A stretch of 62,420 nt of DNA from Devosia elaeis (GTDB lineage Bacteria > Pseudomonadota > Alphaproteobacteria > Rhizobiales > Devosiaceae), in contig NZ_LVVY01000085.1 in assembly GCF_001650025.1 (NCBI RefSeq), forward strand, positions 1 through 62,420. The letters run 5' to 3'. This document shows positions 43,237 through 53,639 of the stretch, piece after piece. The position numbers and the translations under genes were made by a program. Position 1 is the stretch's first letter; each line of letters opens with the position of its first letter. The notes beneath the pieces were generated by a model. The model worked only from the letters and a program-made list of their open reading frames with translations. It ran no database searches and had not been told where the DNA came from.

Positions 43237-43839
43237 ATGTTTGTACGTTCTCTCGCCATCGGCGTTTCCGCCGCGGCTCTCATGGTTGGTGGCGCTCAGG
43301 CTGCTGACCTGATCATCCCGACCACCCCGCAGCCGGTTTACACCCCTGCCGGTTTTGACTGGGAAGGTCTCTATGTCGGTGCTCGTATTGGTGGCGCCTG
43401 GGTTGGTGAAGGCAACACCTATGGTAGCATCATCAACGGTCCTGATAATGCCAGCGCCTTTACGCTCGGTGCCGCTGCCGGTGTGAACTTCATCCCGGTC
43501 GACCCCTTCCTGCTGGGTGTTGAAGTCACCGGTGACTACCAGTGGTACGACGGTTTCGAGACCGCTGAATTCTTCGCCAATCTCCGCGCTGGTGCTGTCG
43601 TGACCGACAATGCCATGGTCTACGCCCTGGCTGGTGTTGGTTTCCAGACCCGTGACGGCTTCGACAGCGAAGGCGTCTACCAGCTGGGTGGTGGTGTTGA
43701 ATTCGCCGTTACCGACGCGATCACCGTCCGCGGTGAACTCGTTGGCCAGGGTGACTTCAGCGACAGCGTTGGTGGTACCAGCGGCGATGCGTTCTTCGAA
43801 TCCGCCAAGGCCACCGTCGGCGTGTTCTACCACTTCTAA
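43237..43839 (+). CDS. Small outer-membrane beta-barrel protein (Omp25/31-like), paralogue 2
   Basis: 200 residues with a signal peptide (MFVRSLAIGVSAAALMVGGAQA, cleavage near 22) and C-terminal FYHF. FDWEGLYVGARIGGAWVGEG starts the barrel and GGGVEFAVTDAITVRGELVGQG is near its end, both shared in pattern with paralogue 1. Codon use (many GGT, GCT, GTT, CGT) is unlike the surrounding genes and typical of very highly expressed proteins, so this may be a major outer-membrane protein. A strong terminator follows. Confidence 0.85.
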   Translation: MFVRSLAIGVSAAALMVGGAQAADLIIPTTPQPVYTPAGFDWEGLYVGARIGGAWVGEGNTYGSIINGPDNASAFTLGAAAGVNFIPVDPFLLGVEVTGDYQWYDGFETAEFFANLRAGAVVTDNAMVYALAGVGFQTRDGFDSEGVYQLGGGVEFAVTDAITVRGELVGQGDFSDSVGGTSGDAFFESAKATVGVFYHF

Positions 43840-43894
43840 GAATTTTGCGTGGCGGGGCGGCGTCGCCCCGTTGCCATTTTCTTGCAACCCAACT

Positions 43895-43931
43895 CGGCGG
43901 ACCGATTTATCGGTCCGCCGTTTTGGTTTTT
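43895..43931 (+). terminator. Rho-independent terminator after the second barrel gene
   Basis: The stem is CGGCGGACCGA/TCGGTCCGCCG, 11 bp perfect, with loop TTTA, followed by TTTTGGTTTTT. This is a textbook strong terminator. Confidence 0.92.
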
Positions 43932-44207
43932 CGGCCAAAGAATCGCCGGGTTCCAGGGCTCGGTCCAAGATGCTGGGCAGGGCTGTTATCTGCGTCGCGG
44001 CCGCCGGCCCTTTTCCGGCGCACGATCCCACGCTGATTCCGTCTGTGGCAGGCTCAACCTGCCGCGCTGCGTGTCCCATGGGGCGGGTCGCATTTCACAA
44101 AATGCCGGTTTGACGGAAAAAACCATCTGCCGGACGCCGCACCGAAGGCGGAAGCGACCGGAAAGTCGCCTTCTGTTACATGATTGTTTTAGTCATATTT
44201 TCTTTCC

Positions 44208-44236
44208 CTTGAAACGTTTTGGGGGAAGGTCTAAGC
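44208..44236 (+). promoter_or_regulatory. Possible nuo operon promoter
   Basis: CTTGAA (44208-44213), a 17-nt spacer and CTAAGC (44231-44236) resemble the alphaproteobacterial CTTGAC-N17-CTATAT pattern. This gives a leader of about 90 nt before nuoA. The -10 match is weak. Confidence 0.3.
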
Positions 44237-44333
44237 CGTTCCGCATCACCTGCGCGTCGGTTCGCTTGCCCCAATTGCAGACCAGCCCGCGCGCATCACG
44301 GCCGCCCTGGCCGCTTGAACTTTAGGCTGCCGC

Positions 44334-44699
44334 ATGACTGACCTGCTCAGCGATTATTTGCCCATTGTCATATTCATCGCCCTTGCCGCCGTGATTGGCG
44401 GCGCGCTTTTGCTGGCGCCGTTCCTGGTGTCGCTCAAGCGTCCCGATCCGGAAAAGGTTTCGGCCTTCGAGGCGGGGTTCGAGGCTTTTGGCGATGCGCG
44501 TATGAAAGTGGATGTGCGCTTCTATCTCGTCGCCATCCTTTTCATCATTTTCGACCTGGAAGTGGCGTTCCTCTTCCCCTGGGCCGTGGCCTTCCGCGAT
44601 GTGGGCTGGTTCGGCTTCTGGTCGATGATGGTCTTCCTCGGCGTGCTGACCATCGGCTTTATCTATGAATGGCGTAAGGGAGCTCTGGAATGGGATTGA
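44334..44699 (+). CDS. nuoA: NADH-quinone oxidoreductase subunit A
   Basis: 121 residues with three membrane segments. [34 protein letters not shown] is the conserved centre. The preceding loop reads FEAGFEAF with Ala47 where the near-universal Cys of the (Y/S)ECGF motif lies. Complex I membrane-arm subunit at the quinone channel; the loop is the ND3-type switch loop. The last 10 bp overlap nuoB. First gene of a 14-subunit nuo operon. Confidence 0.96.
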   Translation: MTDLLSDYLPIVIFIALAAVIGGALLLAPFLVSLKRPDPEKVSAFEAGFEAFGDARMKVDVRFYLVAILFIIFDLEVAFLFPWAVAFRDVGWFGFWSMMVFLGVLTIGFIYEWRKGALEWD

Positions 44700-45271
44700 G
44701 CCCGTCCAGTTCGACACTGGTTACCCCGCGTCCCACGGGCGCTCTCGATCCGGCGACCGGCAAGCCTTATGGCGCTGACGATCCGTTCTTCGCCGGCGTC
44801 AATAACGAGCTAGCCGACAAGGGTTTCCTCGTCACCTCCGTTTCCCAGCTCATCACCTGGGCGCGCACCGGCTCGCTGATGTGGATGCAGACGGGCCTGG
44901 CCTGCTGCGCCGTGGAAATGATGCAGATGTCGATGCCGCGCTATGACGTGGAGCGCTTCGGCGCCGCGCCGCGCGCCTCGCCGCGCCAGTCCGACGTGCT
45001 CATCGTCGCCGGCACGCTGACCAACAAGATGGCTCCGGCGCTGCGCAAGGTCTACGACCAGATGCCCGAGCCGCGCTACGTCATCTCCATGGGCTCCTGC
45101 GCCAATGGCGGCGGCTATTATCACTATTCCTATTCCGTGGTGCGCGGTTGCGATCGTGTGCTGCCGGTGGACGTCTACGTTCCCGGCTGCCCGCCGACGG
45201 CCGAAGCGCTTCTCTATGGCATCCTGTTGCTGCAGAAGAAGATCCGCCGCGACGGCACGATCGAACGATAG
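44690..45271 (+). CDS. nuoB: NADH-quinone oxidoreductase subunit B
   Basis: 193 residues. Cysteines of the N2 iron-sulfur cluster are C72, C73 ([11 protein letters not shown]), C137 ([16 protein letters not shown]) and C167 ([14 protein letters not shown]). The quinone-side [25 protein letters not shown] segment is intact. The first 40 residues are an extended N-terminus common in alphaproteobacteria. ATG 44690 overlaps nuoA. Confidence 0.97.
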   Translation: MGLSPSSSTLVTPRPTGALDPATGKPYGADDPFFAGVNNELADKGFLVTSVSQLITWARTGSLMWMQTGLACCAVEMMQMSMPRYDVERFGAAPRASPRQSDVLIVAGTLTNKMAPALRKVYDQMPEPRYVISMGSCANGGGYYHYSYSVVRGCDRVLPVDVYVPGCPPTAEALLYGILLLQKKIRRDGTIER

Positions 45272-45280
45272 GGCAGGGGC

Positions 45281-45898
45281 ATGGACGAAACTGTTGTTGT
45301 CGACCCGCTCGTGACGCTTGGCGAACATATCGCATCGTCTCTGGGCGATGCCGTCCTGAGCTTCGAGGTCGCTTTCGGCGATCTCACGCTCAATGTGCAG
45401 CGCGATTCGATCGTCAATGTGGCGACATTCCTGCGCGATGATCCGAAGTGCCGCTTCATCGCTTTTGTCGATGTCTGCGGCGCCGATTATCCGGCCCGGG
45501 AATTCCGCTTCGACGTGGTCTATCATTTCCTCAGCCCGCATCTGAACCAGCGCGTTCGCGTCAAGCTCGAGACGGATGAGGCAGCGCCTGTGCCGTCCAT
45601 CTGCGATGTGTTCCCGGGCGCCAACTGGTTCGAGCGCGAGACCTATGACCTTTACGGCGTCATGTTCTCCGGCCACCCCGACCTGCGCCGCATCCTGACC
45701 GACTACGGCTTCGATGGGCATCCGCTGCGCAAGGACTTCCCGCTCACCGGCTTCGTCGAGGTGCGCTACGACGAGGAGCGCAAGCGCGTGGTCTATGAGC
45801 CGGTCAAGCTCACCCAGGAATTCCGCTCGTTCGATTACCTGTCGCCCTGGGAAGGCACCGATTACGTCCTGCCCGGCGACGAGAAGGCGAAGAACTGA
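45281..45898 (+). CDS. nuoC: NADH-quinone oxidoreductase subunit C
   Basis: 205 residues. [95 protein letters not shown] is the classic 30-kDa subunit. It is a separate protein from NuoD, unlike the NuoCD fusion of E. coli. The stop overlaps the nuoD start (TGATG). Confidence 0.96.
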   Translation: MDETVVVDPLVTLGEHIASSLGDAVLSFEVAFGDLTLNVQRDSIVNVATFLRDDPKCRFIAFVDVCGADYPAREFRFDVVYHFLSPHLNQRVRVKLETDEAAPVPSICDVFPGANWFERETYDLYGVMFSGHPDLRRILTDYGFDGHPLRKDFPLTGFVEVRYDEERKRVVYEPVKLTQEFRSFDYLSPWEGTDYVLPGDEKAKN

Positions 45899-47088
45899 TG
45901 TCTGAAGTCGACGTACGCAACTTCACGATCAACTTTGGCCCGGTCCATCCCTCGGCCCACGGCGTGCTGCGCCTGATTCTGGAGCTGGACGGCGAACTCG
46001 TGGAGCGTGTGGACCCGCATGTGGGCCTCCTGCATCGCGGCACCGAAAAGCTGATCGAGGCCAAGACCTATCTGCAGGCCGTGCCCTATTTCGATCGCCT
46101 CGACTACGTGGCGCCGATGAACCAGGAGCATGCCTTCGCCCTGGCCGTGGAGCGCATGCTGGACATCGAGGTGCCGCGGCGCGGCCAGTTGATCCGCGTG
46201 CTCTACGCCGAAATCGGCCGCATCCTGGCGCATCTAATGAACGTGACCACCCAGGCCATGGACGTCGGCGCGCTGACGCCGCCGGTCTGGGGCTTCGAGT
46301 GGCGCGAAAAGCTGATGATCTTCTACGAGCGTGCCTCGGGCGCCCGTATGCACGCAGCCTATTTCCGTCCCGGTGGCGTTCACCAGGACCTGCCGCAGGC
46401 CCTCATCGACGACATCGATGTGTTCTGCGACGAGTTCATGGATTTCCTGGTCGATCTCGATCGCCTGCTGACCGAGAACCGCATCTTCAAGCAGCGCAAT
46501 GTCGATATCGGCGTGGTGACGTCTGAAGAAGCCTGGGGTCTCGGCTTTTCGGGAACCATGGTGCGCAGCACCGGCGCCGCCTGGGACCTGCGCAAGGCGC
46601 AGCCCTATGATTGCTATGCCGAGATGGATTTCGACATTCCGGTCGGCTCCAACGGCGATTGCTATGATCGCTACCTGATCCGCATGGAAGAGATGCGCCA
46701 GGCGGCGCTGATCATGAAGCAATGCGTGGTCAAGCTGAACGCGCCGGATGGCAAGGGCCCCGTGGCCTCCACCGATGGCAAGGTCGTGCCGCCCAAGCGG
46801 GGCGAGATGAAGCAATCGATGGAAGCGCTGATCCATCACTTCAAGCTCTATACCGAGGGCTACAAGGTTCCTGCCGGCGAGATTTACGCGGCGGTCGAGG
46901 CGCCCAAGGGCGAATTCGGCGTCTACCTGGTGTCCGACGGCACCAACAAGCCCTATCGCTGCCATATCCGCGCTCCGGGCTTTGCCCATCTGAGCGCCAT
47001 GGATCACCTGTGCCGCGGCCACATGCTGGCCGACGTCACCGCGATCCTGGGTTCGATTGATATTGTGTTCGGAGAGGTTGATCGCTGA
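45898..47088 (+). CDS. nuoD: NADH-quinone oxidoreductase subunit D
   Basis: 396 residues, 49-kDa type. [22 protein letters not shown] (quinone-site His), [38 protein letters not shown] and the C-terminal [41 protein letters not shown] are conserved. It forms the quinone pocket with NuoB. It starts on the nuoC stop and ends overlapping nuoE by one base. Confidence 0.97.
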   Translation: MSEVDVRNFTINFGPVHPSAHGVLRLILELDGELVERVDPHVGLLHRGTEKLIEAKTYLQAVPYFDRLDYVAPMNQEHAFALAVERMLDIEVPRRGQLIRVLYAEIGRILAHLMNVTTQAMDVGALTPPVWGFEWREKLMIFYERASGARMHAAYFRPGGVHQDLPQALIDDIDVFCDEFMDFLVDLDRLLTENRIFKQRNVDIGVVTSEEAWGLGFSGTMVRSTGAAWDLRKAQPYDCYAEMDFDIPVGSNGDCYDRYLIRMEEMRQAALIMKQCVVKLNAPDGKGPVASTDGKVVPPKRGEMKQSMEALIHHFKLYTEGYKVPAGEIYAAVEAPKGEFGVYLVSDGTNKPYRCHIRAPGFAHLSAMDHLCRGHMLADVTAILGSIDIVFGEVDR

Positions 47089-48407
47089 TGAGCGTGCGAC
47101 GCCTTGCGGATGAGTCGGTTCAGCCGGCAGATTTCGCCTTCACCGCTGAAAATCAGGCCTGGGCCGAAAAGCGCATCGGGCTCTATCCGCCTGGGCGGCA
47201 GCAATCTGCCGTCATTCCGCTGTTGATGCGGGCGCAGGACCAGGATGGCTGGGTCAGCCGCGCGACGATCGAGAAGATCGCCGAAATGCTGTCCATGCCC
47301 TATATCCGCGTCCTGGAAGTGGCGACCTTCTACACCCAGTTCCAGTTGCAGCCCGTCGGTACGCGCGCCCATGTCCAGGTCTGCGGCACCACGCCCTGCA
47401 TGCTGCGGGGCGCCGAGGGGCTGATCGAGGTCTGCAAGAGCAAGATCCATCCCGAACCGCACCATCTCAACGCGGATGGCACCCTGTCCTGGGAAGAAGT
47501 GGAATGCGCCGGCGCCTGCGTGAACGCACCCATGGTGGCGATTTTCCACGACACCTATGAGGATTTGACGGCCGAGCGCCTCGAAGAAATCATCGACGCT
47601 TTCCAGGCCGGCAAGGGCGACAGCATCAAGCCGGGCCCGCAGATCGAGCGGCACTATTCCGCTGCCGAAGGTGGCGAGACGACGCTGCTGGAGCCCCCGA
47701 CCGCCACGCGCGAGAAATTCGTGCCGCCCCCCGCGCCCGAGGCGCCGCCTGCTGCACCCGCAGCGGCCGCCGCGCCTGCTGCGCCGGCCCCTACGGCCGC
47801 CGGCAAGCCGCGCGATGTTGTCGAGGAAAACGCTCCGGCCATCAAGGGTACGCCGAAGACCGCCAAGGTGTCGCAGGCCAAGGCCGAGCGCGAGCGCAAG
47901 GCTGCCGACACGGCCGCCAAGGCCGATGGCAAGCCCAACAAGGCCATGCGCGAAGACGCCGTGGGCGCGGAATCGAAGGCCGAAGGCATCGATGACGGCA
48001 AGGCTGTGGGCAAGGCCAAGGCCAGTGCGCCTGCCGAAGGCGGCACCGCGGCCAAGGTCAAGAAATCCAAGCCCGTGGTGAAGGCGCCCGAAGCCAGCGC
48101 CCAGGAAGTGTCGCCGACCCGCGACGCGGCCGCGCCCCAGCCTCTGTTCGACCGGCCCGAAGGCCCGGCCGACGATCTCAAGCTCATCTCGGGCGTGGGA
48201 CCGGTGCTGGAAGGCAAGCTCAACGCGCTGGGCATTACCCGCTATGCGCAGGTCGCCGCCTTCAAGAAGGCCGATATTGCCCGCGTCGACGCGGTGCTCA
48301 ATTTCCGGGGCCGTATCGAGCGCGACGACTGGGTCAAGCAGGCCAAGGCGCTCGCCAAGGGCGGCGTCGAGGAATATCGCAGGGTCTTCGGGAAGGACCC
48401 GCGCTAA
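47088..48407 (+). CDS. nuoE: NADH-quinone oxidoreductase subunit E with C-terminal helix-hairpin-helix domain
   Basis: 439 residues, about twice the size of E. coli NuoE (166). The N-terminal 170 residues are a thioredoxin-like N1a [2Fe-2S] subunit with C99, C104 ([11 protein letters not shown]) and C140, C144 ([11 protein letters not shown]). A Pro/Ala/Lys-rich low-complexity linker follows (about 190-345). Residues 362-439 ([31 protein letters not shown]..., [11 protein letters not shown]) look like a helix-hairpin-helix domain of the type seen in ribosomal L21 or DUF4332 relatives. Extended NuoE proteins are known in rhizobia; the tail's role is not. Confidence 0.94.
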   Translation: MSVRRLADESVQPADFAFTAENQAWAEKRIGLYPPGRQQSAVIPLLMRAQDQDGWVSRATIEKIAEMLSMPYIRVLEVATFYTQFQLQPVGTRAHVQVCGTTPCMLRGAEGLIEVCKSKIHPEPHHLNADGTLSWEEVECAGACVNAPMVAIFHDTYEDLTAERLEEIIDAFQAGKGDSIKPGPQIERHYSAAEGGETTLLEPPTATREKFVPPPAPEAPPAAPAAAAAPAAPAPTAAGKPRDVVEENAPAIKGTPKTAKVSQAKAERERKAADTAAKADGKPNKAMREDAVGAESKAEGIDDGKAVGKAKASAPAEGGTAAKVKKSKPVVKAPEASAQEVSPTRDAAAPQPLFDRPEGPADDLKLISGVGPVLEGKLNALGITRYAQVAAFKKADIARVDAVLNFRGRIERDDWVKQAKALAKGGVEEYRRVFGKDPR

Positions 48408-48623
48408 ATGGCCATTCGCAAGCTCGATCTCGGCAAGCTGACCATGCTGGATTACGTCATCGGCGTCATCCTGGCCCTGGTTGGTACCGCCGTGGTCACT
48501 GCGATGGAAATGGCCACCAATATTGCGCTGCCGAGCGTCGTGGCTTCGGTGGCAGGGGCGGCGATCGGGATTGCCGCCTGGTTCACTTATCTGTTGAAGC
48601 GGAAAGCTGATCATGCTCGCTGA
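48408..48623 (+). CDS. Small two-segment membrane protein inside the nuo operon
   Basis: 71 residues. A basic start ([10 protein letters not shown]) is followed by two hydrophobic segments ([20 protein letters not shown] and [23 protein letters not shown]) and a basic end (KRKADHAR). The ATG directly abuts the nuoE stop and the end overlaps nuoF by 11 bp, so translation is coupled on both sides. I do not recognise a family. It could be a complex I accessory or assembly factor. Confidence 0.72.
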   Translation: MAIRKLDLGKLTMLDYVIGVILALVGTAVVTAMEMATNIALPSVVASVAGAAIGIAAWFTYLLKRKADHAR

Positions 48624-49926
48624 CAAGGATCGCATCTTCACCAATCTCTATGGGCGCCATGACTGGACCCTGGAAGGCGCTCGCGCCCGCGGCGCCTGGG
48701 TTGGGACGAAGGAATTCATCGATAATGGCCGCGATTGGATCGTGAACGAGGTGAAAACCTCGGGCCTGCGCGGTCGTGGCGGCGCCGGCTTTCCCACCGC
48801 GCTCAAATGGACCTTCATGCCCAAGGAAGGCGCCGGCGACGGCCGCCCCAGCCAGCTCCTGGTCAATGCCGACGAATCCGAGCCCGGCACCTGCAAGGAC
48901 CGCGAAATCCTGCGCCACGATCCGCATCATCTGGTGGAAGGGTGCCTGCTGGCCGGCCGCGCCATGGGTGCGCATATCGCCTATATCTATGTGCGCGGCG
49001 AATTCATCCGCGAGCGGCAGAACCTCGAAGCCGCCGTGCAGCAGGCCTATGACGCCCGGCTGATCGGCAAGAACAACGTGCATGGCTGGGACTTCGACAT
49101 CGTCGTCCACCATGGCGCCGGCGCCTATATCTGCGGCGAGGAAACCGCGCTGATGGAGAGCCTGGAAGGCAAGAAGGGCCAGCCGCGCCTCAAGCCGCCA
49201 TTCCCGGCCGCCATGGGCGTCTACGGCAACCCCACCACCGTCAACAATGTCGAATCCATCGCCGTGGTGCCGGAAATCCTGCGCCGCTCCGGCGCCTGGT
49301 TCGCCTCTATCGGCCGCGCCAACAATACCGGCACCAAGCTGATGTGCGTGTCCGGCCACGTGAACCGGCCCGCCACATTCGAAGAGGCCATGGGCGAGAG
49401 CTTCAAGGACATCATCGAAAAGCATTGCGGCGGCATTCGCGGCGGCTGGGACAATCTGCTGGCGGTGATCCCCGGCGGCGCCTCGGTGCCCTGCGTCACC
49501 GGCGAAAAGATCCAGGATGCCATCGTCGACTTCGATGGCCTGCGCGAGGTCGGCTCTTCCATGGGTACGGCCGCCATCATCGTGATGGACAAGTCCACCG
49601 ACATCATCCGTGCCATCTGGCGCCTCTCGGCCTTCTACAAGCATGAGAGCTGCGGCCAGTGTACGCCGTGCCGCGAGGGCACGGGCTGGATGATGCGCGT
49701 CATGGCCCGCATGGTCGAAGGCCGCGCCCAGAAGCGCGAGATCGACATGCTGTTCGAAGTGACCAAGCAGATCGAAGGCCACACCATCTGCGCCCTCGGC
49801 GATGCCGCCGCCTGGCCGATCCAGGGCCTGATCCGCAATTTCCGTCACGTGATCGAAGAGCGGATCGACCAATACACCTATTCGTCCACCAGCGACGGCG
49901 CCGTGCCGTCGATCGCTGCGGAGTAA
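48613..49926 (+). CDS. nuoF: NADH-quinone oxidoreductase subunit F
   Basis: 437 residues. [16 protein letters not shown] is the NADH/FMN-binding glycine-rich stretch. [48 protein letters not shown] follow. The N3 [4Fe-4S] cluster uses C347, C350, C353 ([12 protein letters not shown]) and the Cys in [12 protein letters not shown]. It oxidises NADH in the peripheral arm. The ATG at 48613 lies within the preceding small gene. Confidence 0.97.
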   Translation: MLADKDRIFTNLYGRHDWTLEGARARGAWVGTKEFIDNGRDWIVNEVKTSGLRGRGGAGFPTALKWTFMPKEGAGDGRPSQLLVNADESEPGTCKDREILRHDPHHLVEGCLLAGRAMGAHIAYIYVRGEFIRERQNLEAAVQQAYDARLIGKNNVHGWDFDIVVHHGAGAYICGEETALMESLEGKKGQPRLKPPFPAAMGVYGNPTTVNNVESIAVVPEILRRSGAWFASIGRANNTGTKLMCVSGHVNRPATFEEAMGESFKDIIEKHCGGIRGGWDNLLAVIPGGASVPCVTGEKIQDAIVDFDGLREVGSSMGTAAIIVMDKSTDIIRAIWRLSAFYKHESCGQCTPCREGTGWMMRVMARMVEGRAQKREIDMLFEVTKQIEGHTICALGDAAAWPIQGLIRNFRHVIEERIDQYTYSSTSDGAVPSIAAE

Positions 49927-49930
49927 ACCG

Positions 49931-52033
49931 ATGGCTCAGATCAAGGTCGACGGCCAACTCGTCGAAGTCCCCGATTACTACACCCTGATGCAGGCCGCCG
50001 AAGCGGCCGGCGCGGAAATCCCGCGCTTCTGCTATCACGAACGCCTCTCGGTCGCCGGCAATTGCCGTATGTGCCTGGTCGAGGTGAAGGGTGGTCCTCC
50101 CAAGCCGCAGGCCTCCTGCGCCATGTCGGTCAAGGATTTGCGTCCCGGCCCCAATGGCGAGCCGCCCGAAATGTTCACCAACACGCCCATGGTCAAGAAG
50201 GCCCGCGAAGGCGTGATGGAATTCCTGCTGATCAACCACCCGCTCGATTGCCCGATCTGCGACCAGGGCGGCGAATGCGACCTGCAGGACCAGGCCATGG
50301 CCTATGGCGTCTCCGGTTCGCGCTTCTTCGAGAACAAGCGCGCCGTCGAAGACAAATATATGGGCCCGCTGATCAAGACCTCGATGAACCGCTGCATTCA
50401 CTGCACGCGCTGCGTCCGCTTCACCACCGAGGTTGCCGGCATTTCCGAGCTGGGCCTGGTCGGTCGCGGCGAGGATGCCGAGATCACCCCTTATCTCGAG
50501 CGGGCGCTGACCAGCGAACTCCAGGGCAATGTCATCGACCTCTGCCCGGTCGGCGCGCTGACCTCCAAGCCCTATGCCTTCCACGCCCGTCCGTGGGAAC
50601 TGACCAAGACCGAAAGCATCGACGTCATGGACGCCGTCGGCTCGGCCATCCGCGTCGATAGCCGTGGCCGCGAAGTCATGCGCGTCCTGCCGCGGATCAA
50701 CGAAGCCATCAACGAGGAATGGATTTCGGACAAGACCCGCTTCATCTGGGACGGCCTCAAGAGCCAGCGCCTGGATCGCCCCTATGTGCGCAAGGGCGGC
50801 AAGCTCCAGCCCGCGACCTGGGACGAGGCGCTCGCCGCCGTGGCCTCCAAGGTCAAGAAGGCCGGCAACAAGGTCGGCGCCATTGCCGGCGATCTCGCCG
50901 CCGTCGAGGAAATGTATGCCCTCAAGGGTCTGCTGGCTTCGATCGGCTCGGGCATGACCGATGTGCGCCCGGTCATGTCGGGCATCGATCCGTCCATGCC
51001 GCGCTCGGCCTATATCTTCAACCCGACCATTGCCGGGATCGAGGAAGCCGACGCCATCGTCATCATCGGCGCCAATCCGCGCAAGGAAGCGGCCGTGCTC
51101 AATGCGCGCATCCGCAAGACCTGGCGCGCCAAGGGCCTGCCCATTGCCGTTATCGGCGAACAGGCTGACCTGACCTATGACTACACCTATCTCGGCAATG
51201 GCCTCGAGACGCTGGCCGACCTGGCCGCCGGCAATGGCGCCTTCGCCAATACCCTGGCCAATGCCCAGCGTCCGTTGATCATCGTCGGGGAGGGGGCCGT
51301 CTCCCACGCCGGTCTCGGCAAGCAGGCCGGCCGCGACACCATCGCGCTCGCCGCCAGGCTGGCCGGCGGCGCCAATGTCGCGGAAGGCTGGAACGGCTTT
51401 GCCATGCTGCACAGCGCGGCCAGCCGCGTCGGTGGCCTCGATATCGGCTTCGTGCCGCATGATGGCGGCGTCTGCTCGGCCGATCAGATCGCGCTGGCCG
51501 GCAAGGGCGAACTCGACGTGCTCTTCCTGCTCGGCGCCGACGAATACGACACCTCCGCCATGGGCAAGGCCTTCGTGGTCTATATCGGTTCGCACGGCGA
51601 CAAGGGCGCGCACCGCGCCGACGTCATCCTGCCGGGTGCCGCCTATACCGAGAAGTCCGGCACCTATGTGAACACGGAAGGCCGCGTGCAGGTCACGACC
51701 CGGGCCGTGTTCCCGCCGGGCGATGCCAAGGAAGACTGGGCCATCATCCGCGCGCTCAGCGGCGCCATCGGCCAGGCTCTGCCCTATAGCTCGCTGGCCC
51801 AGCTCCGGGCCGCGCTCTATGCGGAATTCCCGCATCTGGCCCGCATCGACGAGATCGCGCCCGGTTCGGTTGCCGACATCGCCAAGCTGGCCAAGGCCGC
51901 CATCAAGACCAAGTCGGCGCCCTATGCCTCGCTGGTCGAAGATTTCTATCTCAGCAATCCGATCGCGCGGGCTTCCGCGACGATGGGCGAGTGCGCCGCC
52001 ATGGCCGCCGGCCTCAAGCAGGCCGCGGAATAG
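49931..52033 (+). CDS. nuoG: NADH-quinone oxidoreductase subunit G
   Basis: 700 residues. The [2Fe-2S] N1b has RFCYHERLSVAGNCRMCLVEV; HPLDCPICDQGGECDLQD gives N5 ligands and RCIHCTRCVRFTTEVAG with DLCPVGALTSKP gives N4. The remaining 460 residues are the molybdopterin-oxidoreductase-like domain (FIWDGLKSQRLDRPYVRKGGKLQPATWDEAL...). No extra N7 cluster motif (the E. coli/Thermus CxxCxxxC after N4) was noticed. It is an iron-sulfur relay in the NADH arm. Confidence 0.97.
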   Translation: MAQIKVDGQLVEVPDYYTLMQAAEAAGAEIPRFCYHERLSVAGNCRMCLVEVKGGPPKPQASCAMSVKDLRPGPNGEPPEMFTNTPMVKKAREGVMEFLLINHPLDCPICDQGGECDLQDQAMAYGVSGSRFFENKRAVEDKYMGPLIKTSMNRCIHCTRCVRFTTEVAGISELGLVGRGEDAEITPYLERALTSELQGNVIDLCPVGALTSKPYAFHARPWELTKTESIDVMDAVGSAIRVDSRGREVMRVLPRINEAINEEWISDKTRFIWDGLKSQRLDRPYVRKGGKLQPATWDEALAAVASKVKKAGNKVGAIAGDLAAVEEMYALKGLLASIGSGMTDVRPVMSGIDPSMPRSAYIFNPTIAGIEEADAIVIIGANPRKEAAVLNARIRKTWRAKGLPIAVIGEQADLTYDYTYLGNGLETLADLAAGNGAFANTLANAQRPLIIVGEGAVSHAGLGKQAGRDTIALAARLAGGANVAEGWNGFAMLHSAASRVGGLDIGFVPHDGGVCSADQIALAGKGELDVLFLLGADEYDTSAMGKAFVVYIGSHGDKGAHRADVILPGAAYTEKSGTYVNTEGRVQVTTRAVFPPGDAKEDWAIIRALSGAIGQALPYSSLAQLRAALYAEFPHLARIDEIAPGSVADIAKLAKAAIKTKSAPYASLVEDFYLSNPIARASATMGECAAMAAGLKQAAE

Positions 52034-52042
52034 GGGAGCAAT

Positions 52043-53140
52043 ATGGACTTTCTTCTCGCTGCCCTCGATTACCTGCTCGGTATCCCCTTCCTTGGCTGGG
52101 GTACGCAGATCGGTTTCGTCTATAAGGCGCTTGCCCTGCTGGTCGGCCTCCTGATCTTCACCGCCTTCATCCTCCTGGGCGACCGCAAGGTCTGGGCGGC
52201 GGTGCAATTGCGTCGTGGTCCCAATGTGGTCGGTCCCTTCGGCCTGCTGCAATCCTTTGCCGACCTGTTGAAGTTCGTGTTCAAGGAAGCCATCATTCCG
52301 GCCGGCGCCGACAAGGTACTGTTCCTGCTGGCCCCCCTGATCACCGCCACCCTGGCCCTGGCGGGCTGGGCCGTCGTGCCGGTCTCCGATGGCTGGGCCA
52401 TGGCCAATATCAATGTGGGTATTCTCTACCTGCTCGCCATTTCCTCGCTGGGCGTCTATGGCGTCATCATCGGCGGCTGGGCCTCGAACTCGAAATATCC
52501 GTTCTTCGGCTCGATCCGCGCCGCCGCGCAGATGGTGTCCTACGAAGTCTCCATCGGCCTTGTCATCATCACCGTGCTGCTCTGCGTCGGTTCGCTGAAC
52601 CTCAACGACATCGTCATCGCGCAGTCCGAAATGGGCCTGGCCCATGCCCTGGGCGTGCCGTGGCTCAGCTTCCTCAACTGGTTCTGGCTGCCGCTCTTCC
52701 CGATGTTCGTGGTGTTCTACATTTCGGCCCTGGCCGAGACCAACCGCCCGCCCTTCGACTTCGCCGAAGGCGAGTCGGAACTGGTGGCCGGTTTCATGAC
52801 CGAATATTCGGCCACGCCCTACCTGCTCTTCATGCTCGGCGAATACATCTCGATCCTGCTGATGTGCGCCATGACCACGATCCTGTTCCTTGGCGGCTGG
52901 GCTGCGCCGATCGATCTGCCGCCCTTCACCTGGATTCCGGGGATCATCTGGTTCTTCATCAAGGTTACCCTCGTCTTCTTCATGTTCGCCATGGCAAAGG
53001 CCATCGTGCCCCGCTACCGCTATGACCAGCTCATGCGGATCGGTTGGAAGCTGTTCCTGCCGCTCTCGCTCATCATGGTCGTCATCGTTGCTTTCGTCCT
53101 CCAGCTCACCGGCTGGGGCTGGAACGGAGGGGTCGCCTGA
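52043..53140 (+). CDS. nuoH: NADH-quinone oxidoreductase subunit H
   Basis: 365 residues, eight membrane segments. [36 protein letters not shown] is the hallmark, and [28 protein letters not shown] is the second quinone-channel motif with its acidic residues. It links the membrane arm with NuoB and NuoD at the quinone site. The stop overlaps nuoI (TGATG). Confidence 0.97.
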   Translation: MDFLLAALDYLLGIPFLGWGTQIGFVYKALALLVGLLIFTAFILLGDRKVWAAVQLRRGPNVVGPFGLLQSFADLLKFVFKEAIIPAGADKVLFLLAPLITATLALAGWAVVPVSDGWAMANINVGILYLLAISSLGVYGVIIGGWASNSKYPFFGSIRAAAQMVSYEVSIGLVIITVLLCVGSLNLNDIVIAQSEMGLAHALGVPWLSFLNWFWLPLFPMFVVFYISALAETNRPPFDFAEGESELVAGFMTEYSATPYLLFMLGEYISILLMCAMTTILFLGGWAAPIDLPPFTWIPGIIWFFIKVTLVFFMFAMAKAIVPRYRYDQLMRIGWKLFLPLSLIMVVIVAFVLQLTGWGWNGGVA

Positions 53141-53628
53141 TGCGCGCCGGACAGCTTCTCAACACGCTTCTGCTCAAGGAATTCGTATCGGCCTTCTTCC
53201 TGGCCATGCGCTATTTCTTCGCGCCCAAGCCGACCATCAACTATCCCTTCGAGAAGGGTGAGGTCAGTCCGCGCTTCCGGGGTGAGCATGCCTTGCGCCG
53301 CTATCCCAATGGGGAAGAGCGCTGCATCGCCTGCAAGCTCTGCGAAGCCATCTGCCCGGCCCAGGCCATCACCATCGAGGCCGGCCCGCGCCAGAACGAC
53401 GGCACCCGCCGCACGATCCGCTACGACATCGACATGGTGAAGTGCATCTATTGCGGCTTCTGCCAGGAAGCCTGCCCGGTGGATGCCATCGTCGAGGGTC
53501 CGAATTTCGAATTCGCAACCGAAACGCGCGAGGAGCTCTATTTCTCCAAGGAGAAGCTCCTCAGCAATGGTGACCGTTGGGAGCGTGAAATCGCCGCCAA
53601 CCTGGCCGCCGACGCGCCTTATCGCTGA
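53140..53628 (+). CDS. nuoI: NADH-quinone oxidoreductase subunit I
   Basis: 162 residues. There are two [4Fe-4S] motifs: C62, C65, C68, C72 ([13 protein letters not shown]) and C102, C105, C108, C112 ([25 protein letters not shown]), the N6a/N6b clusters. An amphipathic N-terminal helix ([22 protein letters not shown]) anchors it to the membrane arm. ATG 53140 overlaps the nuoH stop; longer upstream reading is inside nuoH. Confidence 0.97.
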   Translation: MRAGQLLNTLLLKEFVSAFFLAMRYFFAPKPTINYPFEKGEVSPRFRGEHALRRYPNGEERCIACKLCEAICPAQAITIEAGPRQNDGTRRTIRYDIDMVKCIYCGFCQEACPVDAIVEGPNFEFATETREELYFSKEKLLSNGDRWEREIAANLAADAPYR

Positions 53629-53639
53629 GAGGGAAGACG

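Larger units (their letters stand above)
43840..44333. other. 494-bp gap before the nuo operon
   Basis: It holds the terminator of the outer-membrane protein gene, a small GGGGCGGCGTCGCCCC hairpin near 43854, a GC-rich stretch without a convincing gene, and an AT-richer region (44160-44225) with the predicted nuo promoter. Confidence 0.55.
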
